From Chrysoperla carnea (Eukaryota; Arthropoda; Insecta; Neuroptera; Chrysopidae), in assembly GCF_905475395.1 (NCBI RefSeq), contig NC_058338.1, forward strand, positions 69,451,435 to 69,515,434: 64,000 nucleotides of DNA, given 5' to 3'. The notes under the pieces were generated by a model that saw only the letters and a list, made by a program, of their open reading frames with translations, did no database searches and was not told where the DNA came from. Shown one piece after another: positions 38,641 through 51,671 of this stretch; within the stretch, counting starts at the first letter, position 1; each line of letters opens with the position of its first letter. The position numbers and the translations under genes were made by a program.

Positions 38641-38649
38641 AACCAGACC

Positions 38650-39200
38650 ACACTGAAAACTTGATTTATTTTATATGATGTTGGACTAGCCTAAATCAAT
38701 TCTAAAAATTTGAGAGATGGCTGCCCGATTTTTAAATTAACAAATGACTTCAAAAGTAGGCATTTTTATCATTGGTTTTATGATACAACAGTAGGTAGGC
38801 GGATGATATGTTTTCATAGATTTCTCCAAAACTAGTCGGTGGAAATTAAAAAAAAATTATTTAAATTAAAGTTAAAACCTTAATAAATTGTTGAAAAAAC
38901 AAATAAAACGGTTGTGCCCGACTAATTATGGATGTATAAGCACAGTAGTGGGGATTTAAAAAATATAAAATTTCAATTTTGTCGGTGAATTACGTTACAA
39001 CTTGACAATATAAGACGAAAAGTAAGAATAAAATTTTTCGATATCTGGAGTAATTTTCAAAATATCGAAAATTTAAAATTTTGTTTAATTATTTAGCTTT
39101 TGATGTTTCGAAAACCAAGGCAGATATCGAAAAATTTTATTTTTAATTTTCGTCTACATTTATTAAGTTACAAGAAAATTCACCATTTACTAAAATTGCT
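38650..39200 (+). repeat. TTAA family B element, long form (copy 4)
   Basis: Shares the left extension (GACTTCAAAAGTAGGCAT, AAAACTAGTCGGTGGAAATT) with 32350-32965 and the palindromic core (CGATATCTGGAGTAATTTTC, TTTCGAAAACCAAGGCAG). The right end is lost; unrelated sequence follows after about 39195. Confidence 0.7.
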
Positions 39201-39748
39201 TTGTATAATACAAAAGAAAAAAAAAACCGAAAGATTCCTTAATTATAAACTTTTATTATTCTTAATGAAAAACCCTTTACAACAACTTCGTCGTTGAATG
39301 TTGACCTATGAATGTTGTTTGTATGGTGGTCGGTCGAATGGTTGCTTGGTCCATTGGTCCGATCATCGGTTAGTCAGTTCATCGGTATGTGTGTCCATCC
39401 ACCACCATGTGCTCTGCAGTGGTAACTCTGATACATATATCAGTGCAAAAGAATAGACAAGCGACATAACGATTGAAGGTGATACAAATAATATATACCA
39501 GAAGGTATAGACGACATATTATAGGCAGGTTTTATCTGTGTGTGTGTGTATGAGCTAGGTATGTATATCGTGCCTCTATTCAATTTTATTTAAATCACAG
39601 TTGAATTCACGTTAGATGTGGAAAATTATTTAATCGCCTCTTCTCCAAACTTCTATGAGAAAAATCTTTTGGGCAGGTTACCGTTCCTCAACCAGAAGAG
39701 TGGGAAAACGTTCAGCGCTATTGGAAAAATTATTTACTTAATTTTTAA

Positions 39749-40290
39749 CTGACTTCAAACAAAAAAAGAGGATATTATCAATTCGACTGAATTTTAAAAA
39801 AATGTGTGTTACCTCAGAACTTTTGTCTGGGTGAACCGATTTTGATTATTCTTTATCTATTTGAAAGTTGGTGCTTCCCGTGTAGTCCCATTTCATTTTG
39901 ATCCAGTTCTGATAACGGCATCCATGACAAAACCATTAAAATCTTAAATTTGCCTCAAGTATGCACGACAAGAGGACAAATAACTCAATATCAAATTAGT
40001 TAGTGTACTTCAGATTACCAAATCTGACTAAAAATCACAAAATAAAAAAAAACTTTTAACAATTAATATGCACTAAAAAGTAAAAAAATTACGATCATAT
40101 AATGTAGTTAAAATTATTGTTATTTTTGGAGTCGGTGTCAGCCAAGCTAATGTAGCAACCTGTTCTGTCAGAGTTGTTTCCTTGGCTGACACCGACTCTA
40201 AAAATAACAATAATTTTAACTACATTATATTATCGTTATTTTTTTAGTGTATATTAATTTGTTTTGGAAAAGTTTTTATTTTGAAGTCGG
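39749..40290. repeat. Non-autonomous element with CTGACTTCAAA ends and a long internal hairpin
   Basis: Ends CTGACTTCAAA and TTTTGAAGTCGG are inverted copies. The left half contains GTTACCTCAGAACTTTTGTC, GGTGAACCGATTTTGATTATT and GTGCTTCCCGTGTAGTCCCA, phrases I know from a repeat widespread in arthropods. Within it, 40040-40146 and 40181-40278 form a stem of about 100 base pairs around GAGTCGGTGTCAGCCAAG. No coding capacity. Confidence 0.8.
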
Positions 40291-40299
40291 TTTTCTTTT

Positions 40300-41540
40300 G
40301 TTAAGAGTTTTTTTTTAAATAATAAATTGATAATCTAGACACTTCGTAATCAATTTCTCGCTGATTTGTATACTCTTCGATTATTGTTGGATGTCTTTTA
40401 CATATTGCGAACATGGTGGACATACGTCAAAGCTTGTGATCGAATATCAGTAATGTAAAGAAACAGTTGAATCATATGAAGAATTTACTCAGCATAGCAA
40501 CCAAACTTATTACAGTCACCTATGCTATCGAGATCAACCCCAAAATGGGGAATCATATTCGGGTAAAATTTTATAAATGGTTCGGAAGAATTAAACATGT
40601 CAATGGTTTTTTTATTTGAGTAATACAGGGCAAGAAGATCTTATGGCTTCGGAACTTTGTCAAAAGTTAGTAAATGTTTGACTTACGTCATCGAATGAAC
40701 AAATTTTTGAGAAAATTGCTAAACGTGCTTAAATAAATCGCTTTAACTTGAGATCCAACTGTTTATGTTTAGAACACAACAGGAATGACTACCCAGTAAA
40801 TGCTCTCTTTCTTAGTAAATCTGATCCGGTTCATATTATACATTTTTTGTTGGTGTACTTATTATTCTACTGTATTGTACAGATTGATTTAATAAGTTTG
40901 CTACAAAATCAATTTCATCGAAGCCATTTTCATACCTGAGAATCCAATCTAATGTTTATTCTCATAGACCTAGAATAGTGATATATTTGGGAAACGGATT
41001 TTTTTAAGAAGAGAAATTTGAGAAATGACTTTACCTCGAATACTTTTTTTGCCACAAAACCCAATTGAACATCCTGTTTTGTCCAGTGCCAGACAAAGAT
41101 TGCATTTATGACTCAATTATCTTCTTTTTTGAAAATCGATTTCAATGAATTCATCAATTTTAAGCCTTTAGACAATAGGATATTTTACTTGATTTCAACA
41201 AAGTCTATTTTATTTCATTTCACTTCACAGCGCTTCCACCGACTTCATATTTATATTATGTTTATATTTATTATTATAATGCTACCATAAACATATGGTG
41301 CAAGGAAAAATAAAACCTTCTTTTTTTCTAATTAGATAAAAAAATTACAAACTCATGATCGTTAAAATATGATTAAAATTACTCATATTTAATAATAATT
41401 GCTTCAAGTAATTAAAATTTAATTACTAAACATAAGTACTTTGAGAATTAATTTGGTATTGATTTTAAAATACCTATAGATCAATCAACCTATACCAATA
41501 CAAATATATATTATATCCATAGTATGTACATATGTATGGT
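40300..41540. other. AT-rich region, nothing recognised
   Basis: Several short frames occur (40748-40939, 41108-41290) without domain, splice or conservation signs that I can see. Likewise 39200-39745, apart from a GGTC/GGTCGGTC-rich patch near 39330-39400. Confidence 0.35.
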
Positions 41541-41559
41541 AAGGTGATGTTGACCTCGA

Positions 41560-41849
41560 ATGTGTGGGGCCCTCGAGGGCAGAGCACCGGCCGCACCCGA
41601 CCGACCACTCCCTGCGACCTCTATGACCTCTACTCACATCTTATATACTCCAGATCCAGATTCCACAAACTATATATGTACATATTGGTTGTATACAAGT
41701 TGTTTGTGCTAGCAGATCAGTTAGGCTGACTGACTAAACGTAACGACCAACGACGATGCGACCGACTCCACATCGACAACGAAGAAGAAGAACAACTGAA
41801 GCTGAACTGTTTGTAAAGACATTGGAGCACGCAGATATTGTAGGTTAAG
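41560..41849 (+). promoter_or_regulatory. Candidate core promoter and noncoding first exon
   Basis: The GC-rich block 41560-41640 is followed by an insect initiator-type TCAGTT at 41717-41722. After it comes a CGA/GAAGAA-rich stretch typical of 5' leaders, then a strong donor AAG|GTATGTG at 41849/41850. A short upstream-type frame (MRPTPHRQRRRRTTEAEL...) starts at the ATG at 41755 and stops just before the donor, so the exon would be a leader rather than coding. If real, a plus-strand gene begins here and its coding exons lie to the right, perhaps outside the window. There is no TATA box. On the minus strand the GC block is also open, so a minus exon is the alternative. Confidence 0.35.
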
Positions 41850-42329
41850 GTATGTGTGTTTGTATTAAAAAAAAAAGTTTAAAGTTAACTCTTGAATGTA
41901 TCATCTGTCTTATATTGTCAGTATATCGAACTGCAGTAGCCAAACAGTGGCATCATTTAAAATATAAGGTTAATATTAACTGTACGTTCTTCATTATTTT
42001 TAATTTCCTGATCTGAAATTGATGTATTCGACATGAAAATTGAAAGAAAAAATTGCATAATGTTTTTGTTTTAAACCAACAATTGTTTCATGCCTTTTGG
42101 TCAAAAGTCAACTCTTTAGTTTTGCATTAAAAATTTTTTTTTGGTGTAGTTAGATAACCACTCCATCACAAACTGGCCACTTGAGTTACCTCAAATTTGC
42201 CCCAGCCTGTTTTGTAAGCCGCAATCTACCTGCTCTTGCATTTTATTATTGTTGCCGCTCTCGATTTACCGTGTCATTCAATTTATGTTTACTGTGTTTG
42301 TTATTGCAATTAAGTATTTATATTTGATA

Positions 42330-42680
42330 TTCGTACCGTGTATGAGTTTTATTGGAGGCGTTTTATGGTAACGATACACTACTTTAATTATAGAATTGTA
42401 TGGATGCATATATAATTGTATGGATTGCATTTATGACTTACATTAAAAATTTAATACTATTGTCTCACAAATTTAAATAAATAATTATGATAATTTACAT
42501 TTGAAAAATAATTTTGTGCAATTTGATTTCTTATTTTCACAATTTTTAATGCATTAAGTTTAATTATTTAGTGTTTTTCAATACTTTGAATTTGGCATTT
42601 TCTATAACATTAACATGTAAAGAACTGCAAATTAGTCATAACACTCTCCTTTAATGCCAAAATTTTTCACTGGAAGTGTG
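42330..42680 (+). repeat. Dispersed repeat family G, copy 2
   Basis: Shares GGTAACGATACAC, GAATTGTATGGATGCATA and TTCTTATTTTCACAATTT with 22485-22770, and the preceding ATTCGTACCGTGTATGAGTTT with ATTCGTACTGTGAGTTT. Confidence 0.65.
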
Positions 42681-42689
42681 AAAAAAACT

Positions 42690-44150
42690 AAAATTTGTAA
42701 ACAATACAATAATTTAATCAGAAAGCTTTCGTTAAAGGTCAGCCTTTAAAGGTCATATTCAACATGTGCTCTATAAATTAATTATGTTTGTTGTATCAAT
42801 GAAATTATATAAATCGTCATTAATATTAATTTACTACATTTTTGTTTTAATTACAACCAGTTTAATTCTTAATGATCTTGTGAGGTAAAGGTAATATCAA
42901 TTCTTATTTAAAAAAATAATCAATAAAAAGTTAAATAAATGATTCAGCAAGGTTTTGATTTAATATTCAAGCGATTAAAAACGAATTTTAAAAAGTGGTC
43001 AAAAGTTGATTTTAAAAAGTTTTTCAGCAAAATTTAATTGGGTTTTATATAATAATTTTAAACAAACTCCACAGTTAAGGTCTTTTATATGTCAGATTCA
43101 ATTATCCAAAGTGTTTTTTGAGCCGTTTTTACAATTTAAAGTATTGTGAAAGCGTAAAACATCTATAACAATATTAAAGTTTATAATTAATTTAAAAAAC
43201 CATATATAAATTGTTATCATTATTATAAAAAAACACCATTTTTTTGTAATAAACAATTAATCTGTTGGACGTCTTTTTTAACTAAAAATTCTACTTTTAA
43301 GTTCAACTGCAAATGAATGATGAAATTAATACAATTTTTAAATATTATTTTATAGATGTTAAACAAAAATGTTAAAAAACACGTCAAACATCGCGTAACT
43401 GACAAAATAGTAAGCTGACATGAAATCAAAAAATTAATCGAAGTATCAAAAAAGTTGTAAGTAACATCATGTCTCATATAAAACACTCATTTATTGTTTT
43501 TAAATTTGCAACCTAAAGTCAGCCATATTTATTAAGCCACGCTTCTATGTCAGTTGTTAATTGCAAATTTAAGTATATTAGGAAAATAATTCGAGTTTAT
43601 GCTCTATAGAATATAATGAAGCTTTAACAGAGCTCGTCGCAATCATAGTTGGCAAGCTGTTAAAACGATTGGCTTCAAAAAAGAAACAATTATTTTTTGG
43701 AACTGTTTATGTTCAGAACCCATTTTGGGATTTATAAATATCAAAGTTGAACAATTTTTTCAACAGTGACTCATTGATTAACATACAAGGTGGGGCCAAG
43801 AAGATTCTAATTTTGAAAAAAATTCATATAAACTTTTCCAAATTATTTTTTTATCATTTTTAAATACGTAAACATCAGTTAATAAAATTACATTAATTGA
43901 ATTCTACGTTAGTTATAAATTATTCCATTTACAAATTTTCTCTTGAAAAGAAGTGTATTATGGGAGAGAGATATAAAATTGTATCAGAATGGTTCACCAT
44001 CACCACCAACAGTTGAAGTACTCAACCAATTAAATTGAAACGGAACGGATAAAAAGGTGTTTTAAGTATTGTGAATCTGATATATATCTTTTGGATGAAT
44101 TTGTAAGCTTAAATGCTTGTTTTGGTAACTCAACTACTTAAATTGTTAAA
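42690..44150. other. AT-rich region, nothing recognised
   Basis: No domain-bearing frame or bounded repeat was seen. The minus frame 43223-43486 is hydrophobic low-complexity and likely chance. Confidence 0.35.
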
Positions 44151-44154
44151 AATG

Positions 44155-44679
44155 CAATAGGGTATTCTACTATTTTTGAAAAAGTACTTCAAAATGTTGA
44201 TTTTGCTAATAAAAAGCCACCAAAAATTTCTTTCTGAAAAAAAAAAACAAGCTTTCTATCCAAAAACTTTAATTAAATTTTACACCTTTTTTAAACTGTC
44301 AAAACGCGGGCATCCAATTTATGACGTAATATCGGTATCATTACACGAAATAACACAAAAAATTTGGCAGATATATTCATAGACATCTGAGTATAATAAA
44401 TATAAATACTTATTTTCTATGGATATATTATACCCAGCTGTCTACACTGAACTAATTGATGGTCTATGGCTCATACCGATATGACATCACAGCAGGGCTT
44501 GCCCGCGTTTTAGGTCACGTGATATACAGTTTTAAAATTATGATATTTAATTTTCATATTTTAAAAGAAAAATGTGCTTTTATTGACTCGAAATCAGAAT
44601 TTTTAAGTATATTTTTACATAAATTTTAACTTTTTTCAAATTTCATAATTTATTTTTGACTAACGATAATACCCTATTG
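44155..44679 (+). repeat. Two-copy DNA element family D, copy 2 (intact ends)
   Basis: Ends CAATAGGGTATT (44155-44166) and AATACCCTATTG (44668-44679) are perfect 12-base inverted repeats. The body is collinear with 25031-25509. It is 525 bases with no transposase frame, hence a MITE. No clear target duplication at the edges (AAAAATG / ATTTAAG). Confidence 0.88.
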
Positions 44680-45260
44680 ATTTAAGTTTGTATAATTTAC
44701 TTAAATTATTTGTATGATTTTAAGCTGGTAAAAAATACAGTGTTTTCAAAATTACACACTTTTCTGCCCCACACTGTATAATCTATCTAGATATATCTAA
44801 TTTAAATTCATAACAGACAATTCATTACAAAAAAGGGGTTTAACTGCATACATAGTAAACTTTTAAAGTAAACTAACTATAAATAAAACTTTAAAATAGT
44901 TTATAAGTTGTTTCAGTGTGTGTAGGTTTTTCAAAAAAAAAACAAAACGTCTATAATAACAACGCTAGGATATATAATATGTAACTATCTGTATAGTGTA
45001 AAGACCGCCGCCAAGCCGTAGCTACGGATATATCGTATCGATATAGGTATAAATATGTAATATAAAAAAACAAGACGGTTATAGGTACTTATAATATACC
45101 ACAGTTATATTAAAACTGCTACTATAAGACTTTATCAATAAATTAACACACTAGTCTTCAAATAAATAATATCAGATACAGGCTGGACTTTTAGTTTAAG
45201 ATTTGTAAAAGCCTTTACGTAAGTGAACTGCTCATATAATGAAGAAACCAAATTGTTTAA

Positions 45261-45760
45261 GGATGTATGAGCACGGTAGTGCGGGCATAAATTTAAAAAA
45301 TATATATATTAAATTTTGATGATAAATTATATTATAACTTGACGATATGAGACGAAAAGTAGGAATAGAATTTTTCGAAAACCAGGGCACATATCGAAAA
45401 ACTTTATTCTTATTTTTCGTCTACATTCATGAAGTTATAACAAAATTTATCTTCAAAGTTGGAAATGAGATAAAAATAATTTCAACCCAAAATCTACTCT
45501 GTTCTTACATCCCTTATATGGACGGAGACAATTGGTTTTTTCTATGCCATTATGTTTACTTTCTATTAAAAAGTTTTTTTCTTTTTTTTAAATTTTTTTC
45601 ATTCATTCCAAGTGAACATTATCAAAGACTTTCAAAATATGTCGTTTTTTGAGATTTCCCCATAAGACTAATTGTATTCCATATCGATTTTCAATGACTT
45701 TTTTCTTAAAAATTTGCACGGACACCTATGCTTAAATTTTAACCACATTATTCTTTGAGT
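45261..45760 (+). repeat. TTAA family B/C element, copy 5, right end lost
   Basis: Follows TTAA at 45257-45260 with GGATGTATGAGCACGGTAGT. It shares CATTCATTCCAAGTGAA and the segment GTCTACATTCATGAAGTTAT with 50098-50721. Similarity fades near 45760, after TTTTAACCACATTATTCTTT. Confidence 0.75.
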
Positions 45761-45769
45761 CGCATTTAA

Positions 45770-48700
45770 AGTCTAAGCCGCATTTAAAGTTTAGAGAAAT
45801 TTAATCGTATCAAAATTCTCTTATAAAGGTGGCTATGGGAAAAACTCTCAAACGCTTACAACTCCGGAAAAAATAAGTTGGTAGCTAACTGACTAATATC
45901 AATTTAGTTTGCGCATTTAATTGTCATTTTTGGAGGGAAGAGAAGCGTTTGTAGAAAAAGAGGGACAATTAATTAGAACATTCGGATTGCAAAAAGCGCA
46001 CATATTTTCAAGAGACGTTTTTAGGTTTTTTAGAGATATTCTTACAGGCGATTGAATTATTTACTTTCAATATAGGTTTAATTTATTATATAGCGGAAGC
46101 CAGCAGAGACTTAGGTAGTTTAAGACGAGTTGAGAAATTATCTAGCAGAAGCATTCTCTCAGTGATGTGACTCGAGTAATATTTTGTGACTTGAATCACT
46201 CGAGTAAGTTTATTACGTCACTCGAGTCATTCGAGCTAACTATTTACATTCCAACTCGAGCAAGATTTGCTTAAACATTTTTCACAATTCCTACCGCCGG
46301 ATTAGTAAGTCGAAAGTTAGAAAAAAATTGCTGGTGAGAAGGAAATTAAAAGGAAGTTGCTACCAATTCAACATCTAGGAATAATGAGAAGACACCTCAC
46401 AATATTTCTGTTGGTAGGAATTCGTAGAAAAAAATTGAATATATTAAGTAATGGTACCTTCTGTATACCTATTAAATGCATGTAATGGCCGTATTAGAAA
46501 AGTTAAAAGCAGTAAACCTGTTAACAAATCATGAAAGTTATATTTATGTTTATATATATATTAAATATTGGTATCCTAGTCATGAATATTATATTTTATT
46601 TACCGCTCGCAGACTATGGCAGAAGTTTCATAGAAAAATCTTTTCTCATATGAAAATTTGAAGCCTCCTTTTCCTTCGCTCTTCCTTTAAAATATTTTTT
46701 GAATCCTTCCAATATACTTTTTGCTCTTCGACAAATCATATTATAGTTAAAATACACATTGTATTACTATTAATATAAATATTTAGGTATAATTAATTCT
46801 ACTAATATATTACTTATTTATTTTATTTTCTGGAAAACTATTTTGGAAAAATTCAAAATGGCTTTTGAAAGGGGAATGAATGAATGGTGTTTTCTGATGG
46901 TGTGATTTGTGAGAAAAAATTATTCATCAGTGAAACATGACTTCGAATTTAGGAGAAAAACAAGTTTTTTCCATATTTAGGGGTGAATTTCCCAAAACAT
47001 GACGTGCTGAAGCAATTTTGCGCTAAGATTCATATTCATCACGTCAAAAACCTTTCAAAAAGTAAACTCATGCTTCTGTGAAAAAGTCTCATAAAATTTA
47101 CTAATTTAGTGGATTGTTTTTATACCTTGTAGAAAATAGCTAAGAAAATATATTGAAATATATAAAATAGATTTTTTATATTTTTGTATTTTTTGATAAA
47201 ATTTAATTTTTTTTTTATAAAATGTTGTAGGTTGCATATTATTTTAAACATGTATTAATAAGTTCGTTAAATTATATTGAACTAATTATTAATAGAATAA
47301 TAAATATTAATAAATAATATTTTTCAATAAAAACATGTTTTTCAAAATTAAAATTATCTACTTTATATTGAATATTTTATGAATTATTATTCTTGAATTG
47401 AATATTATGTGTTTGCATTGCAATGCAATTTATATTTATTATCAATATGAAATACACTTGCATACACACTTCCATTATTATTAATATTTTAAATTTTAAC
47501 GAAAAATTACGATGTAAAAAAATTACTGGGAATAGGGAATATTCATGTATTTTTTTTATATTTTTAATTCATTGTTTACACCGTTATAGCATAGTAAAAA
47601 TATAAATACTGTTTAAAAATGCGTTAATTAAGTGTAAAAAAATATTTAAAATACAGAATAATTTTGAGATGTTTAAACATGATCTGAAAAAAAAAATGAA
47701 TTTATAAAACAGAATTTACACTCGTTATTATTAAGTTTTCTAATAAAAAATCGTAGAATAATATAACACAATGTAAAGCCAAAAAAAATATAAGTAATTA
47801 ATACCATACAGTATGTCAACGAATTTTACAAGCAACACTATGATGTTATGTCCGTTTTAAAATTTGAATTTCCGTTATAGAAATTTTGAATTTCTCTCAC
47901 TGAAATTGTACTTTTATTAATTAATTTTTTGTAATTAAGAAGATATTAATTACCAAAATAATGGTTTAGTTGAAATATCCAGCCAATAAAGTAACGGAAA
48001 CAATAATAATTTGAACCAAATTTAAATTTCATGAATATCCCCTATTCAGCTTAATTACAATAATTTAGAAATTTTAATTAAAAAAATTGTTTGGCTCTCT
48101 TTTGAGGTGTACCATCCAAACTGAATTCAAAGATTTTTACAACTGCATAACCTAATTTTCTTCATTTGCTCTACCCTATTATTATGATAAGTTCTGTACA
48201 ATGATCGGAAAGTCGTTTTTAATAATCTTCGATTTAGAAAAATACTGAAATAGTGAAGTACATATACGCCACAAGAAGTAAATTTAAAAATTTTTATCCG
48301 ATAGAGTAATGTGATCATTTTCAACCGAGATTTCAACTATAACTGAGAGATCTCAACCGCAAATTATTACAGTGGATCGATTAATTCTTGTCTGCAAAAT
48401 TTAATCCTCTTTATGATTTTACAAAATATTTTTCAAAATATCTTTGATAGGATTCACAGCGTTTAAAATCATTTATATAAAGCTCAAATTAAAGATAAAG
48501 TATAGTTTCTATTCGAGGTAAGTTTTGGCCGCTTTTCAAAATTAAGCAAAGTCTCTTCAAATTTTTCAATTTTTTTCGAATTGATGAATACCCTGTCCCA
48601 TTTGATTTCAATTTTCATATAAACGGAGGTTAGAAAAATTTTAATCTTAAAATTTGCTCATTAATTAAACCGATATTCGTGTAATATATTTTTTAAATTA

Positions 48701-50090
48701 TTCCGATAGTATAAAATAACAGAAGTGATGTAAGACCTTTGTTAACCTGTTGCTACATTTCTAAAATAATGTTGTTGATTTAATAAAATTATAAAACCAA
48801 TAAATCGTCTAAACCTTTTTTGCTATTTAATTTTTTTAGTTTAAGGTTATGTGTTACGCATAGTAATAAAGTAATGTGTAATTACGCAAGTTTTTATTCA
48901 TTTTTTATTCAAAGGACACTTTCTTTGAATCTATATTCAAGAAAATATGCCTTGCTAATACAAATTTTAAAAATGATAGAAATCTGCGAGTAAATTGCGT
49001 GGATTACATATAGGAAAGTTCATTTTTCATATTTCTAGTTCTAAATGTTTCTAGGTGAATTTTAGATCTCTGCCAATATTTTTGTGAGACTCATTTTCAT
49101 TCTTCCGGAGGCATAGACTTTTAACTCCAAAGTTTTTTTAAAATATCCTCTGGTCTTTTGAATCAACCACACCACGCGGACGAAAATTTGAGTGAATTTC
49201 TTATATTTTTAATTAGGATATTTACTAAACTCTTCAACAGAGCATTTTTTTTTTAAATTTAAACATAAGTAACGAGATTTATAAAAGTAGAAGTTCTTTA
49301 TATTTTAATCTGAATAGGTGGAGCAACATTATGGAAACTGCATGCGTTTCTTTTACTTTGAACTTATTGAATATAAGTGAGGGAAAGATGTCTACGTAGA
49401 CCCCTTATCTAGATGGGCACACAGTTTTTTATTAAGTTTTCTATAACCTGTCACGAAATTTAATTGTTTGTTTATTTTTCCTAGCTCTGCAATAAGTGGT
49501 AAATAAATTTAGTAAAAAGCTTTTGAAGATTTTATCCATGTACATAAACATAAATATGGAATCATCATGAAAAGTGCTATAAATGGTGATGAAGACCAAT
49601 CCAAAAATCTATATTTTATTTAACTTTGCTCCAATAGGTTTTCGATGTTTAAAATTTCAATTATGTGAAACTCTTTCTTAATCGAAATATGATAGGCCTT
49701 AACGACCTTCCCGTACAATATAATAAAGATGTACCAACAACACAACACGTATATCAAATGTTCATAAAAAATATGACCATACAAAAGCTACGAGATTAAT
49801 GATCTTCATAAATAAACAGTAAATGTTATTTATGAAATAATTTGTTTGACATTTTATGACTTTATATATATTCAGGAACTCACTTTACAAATTGAAAAGT
49901 TTTTGTTTGAATATAATTTATAACCAAAGTCTTAACAAATCAACAAAATGATCAAAGACAATTTCTTATATTTTCATGAGCGTACAAAATTTGTATTTAA
50001 CATATATGGCTGATTAAACAAATTTTGTTTGTGTAAATAAAGCCATATTATAAACGAATACACTTTCTTTAAGTTTAGTTTTATTAAGCA
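45770..50090. other. 4.3 kb AT-rich gene-free stretch
   Basis: It contains a cluster of ACTCGAGT words at 46165-46255 and otherwise long A/T-rich DNA. No frame shows a domain, no RNA gene was found, and 47,100-47,850 is almost pure A/T. Confidence 0.45.
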
Positions 50091-50097
50091 TGTATGG

Positions 50098-50721
50098 GCA
50101 AGATAGTGGGGGAACAAATTAAAAAAATATATATTTTCAATTTTGATGATACATTATATTATAACTGGTCGATATAAGACGAAAAGTAAGAATACAATTT
50201 TTCGATATATGGCATAATTTTCAAAATATCGAAAATTGAAAATTTTGTTTAATTATTCAGCTCTCGATATTTCGAAAACCAAGGCACACATCGACAAATT
50301 TTATTCTTATTTTTCGTCTACATTCATGAAGTTATAACAAAATTCATCATCAAAGTGGAAAATAAGATAAAAATAATTTCAACCCTAAATCTACCCTGAT
50401 CTTGCATCCCTTACATGGACGGAGACACTTGGTTTTTTTTCTTTTCTGTGCCATTGCTTTTATGTTTACTTTCTATTTAAAAGTTTTTTTAAATTTGTTT
50501 TCATTCATTCCAAGTGAAAATTATCAAAAACTTTCAAAATATGTCGTTTTTTTGAGATTCCTCCATAAGAGCCCATGTATTTTATATCAAATTTCAATGA
50601 CTTTTTTCTTAAAAATTGCATGGATACCTATAATTTTAACCACATATTCTTTGAGTAAAAGTCTGCGTATAAAAAAATTTTGAGCTTTTAAATCAAACTT
50701 GTTTGTCATGCTTATACATCC
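50098..50721 (+). repeat. TTAA-flanked family C element (copy 6, intact ends)
   Basis: TTAA at 50094-50097 and 50722-50725. Ends GCATGTATGGGCAAG and GTCATGCTTATACATCC are partial inverted copies. The left half is the palindromic family B core, the right half is shared with 45500-45760. 624 bases, no transposase. Confidence 0.8.
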
Positions 50722-51239
50722 TTAACAAATATTGCTACAAGGCTACAAGTAGAGTAACTACCCTAAATTAATTTGGCAATCATGTTTGAATTGATTTTAA
50801 GCATGAACAAATTATAACTGCTAAGACTATAGAACTGAGTAGAATTAAATTCGGAGTTTTCGTAATTGTTACAGAAACCCCTTTTTTTTCTTAAAATTTT
50901 TCTATAAACATATTTTTTTCTTTAAATTTTTAATTTCAAACATTACTTCTCTAGAATCAAATTTCGCTACAATCAGCTCTCAAATATTTGTTTTGGTAAT
51001 TTTACCTTAGACGAATTGGAATATGGTGAATTATAATTTGCCAAAATGGATACCATACCTGAAACAAAATGAAAAATATTAAAATTAAATTATTTTGTAA
51101 AATATAGAAAATTTTGAAAAATATTAAAATATTTTAAAATTAAAATAAAATTTCTTTAAAACTAGAGGTTCAAGAAGTATTACTATTAGAAGTAAAAGTA
51201 TTAGAATCAATTTTAAAATTGATTCAGAACACAGACAAA

Positions 51240-51445
51240 CTTAGGCTGTAGAGCCCACTGTGATACCATATATGTAATTTCATTTATCAGTTCCTCAATT
51301 ATTTTGAGAGGATGAGTGTACCTAACCCAGCCCATCACAACAATTGATTGAACTAATTTTTGTTGTGGCGGAAATCAAACTCGCCACCTTAAGTATACCG
51401 CGAACGAAATTGGTTACGCTTTAACCAACGGAGCTACTAAGGTTG
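51240..51445 (-). repeat. tRNA-derived SINE
   Basis: On the minus strand from 51445: TAGTAGCTCCGTTGGTTAA contains an A box (TAGCTCCGTTGG). GAGTTTGATTTCCGCC, about 45 bases further, fits a B box. A tRNA-unrelated body follows (GGTACACTCATCCTCTCAAA, TACATATATGGTATCACAGT). The B box deviates from consensus, so the copy is probably old. Confidence 0.8.
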
Positions 51446-51671
51446 ACTAAATGACTCCTATATTTTTAAAAGCTTTTATTTAACTTGCAATGTATGTATG
51501 TATGTTACGGTGGATTCTTTGAACTCAATTTTGAAGTAGATATCTTCAACCGATTGAGCTGAAATTTTGCATGCACATTTAGTTTGGATGACAATGCATG
51601 GTAAGGTTGCTCCGTCCTGATTTTCCCATCGTTTCCACCATATTTTATATAAATACATTTTTTTAGTCTTT

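Noticed and set aside
45347-45652. 101-codon plus-strand frame
   Set aside because: Lies inside a TTAA-family repeat; a related frame at 50402-50683 follows from the shared repeat, not from coding conservation.
51361-51445. A functional tRNA gene
   Set aside because: A and B boxes are present but no cloverleaf forms, and a SINE body follows.
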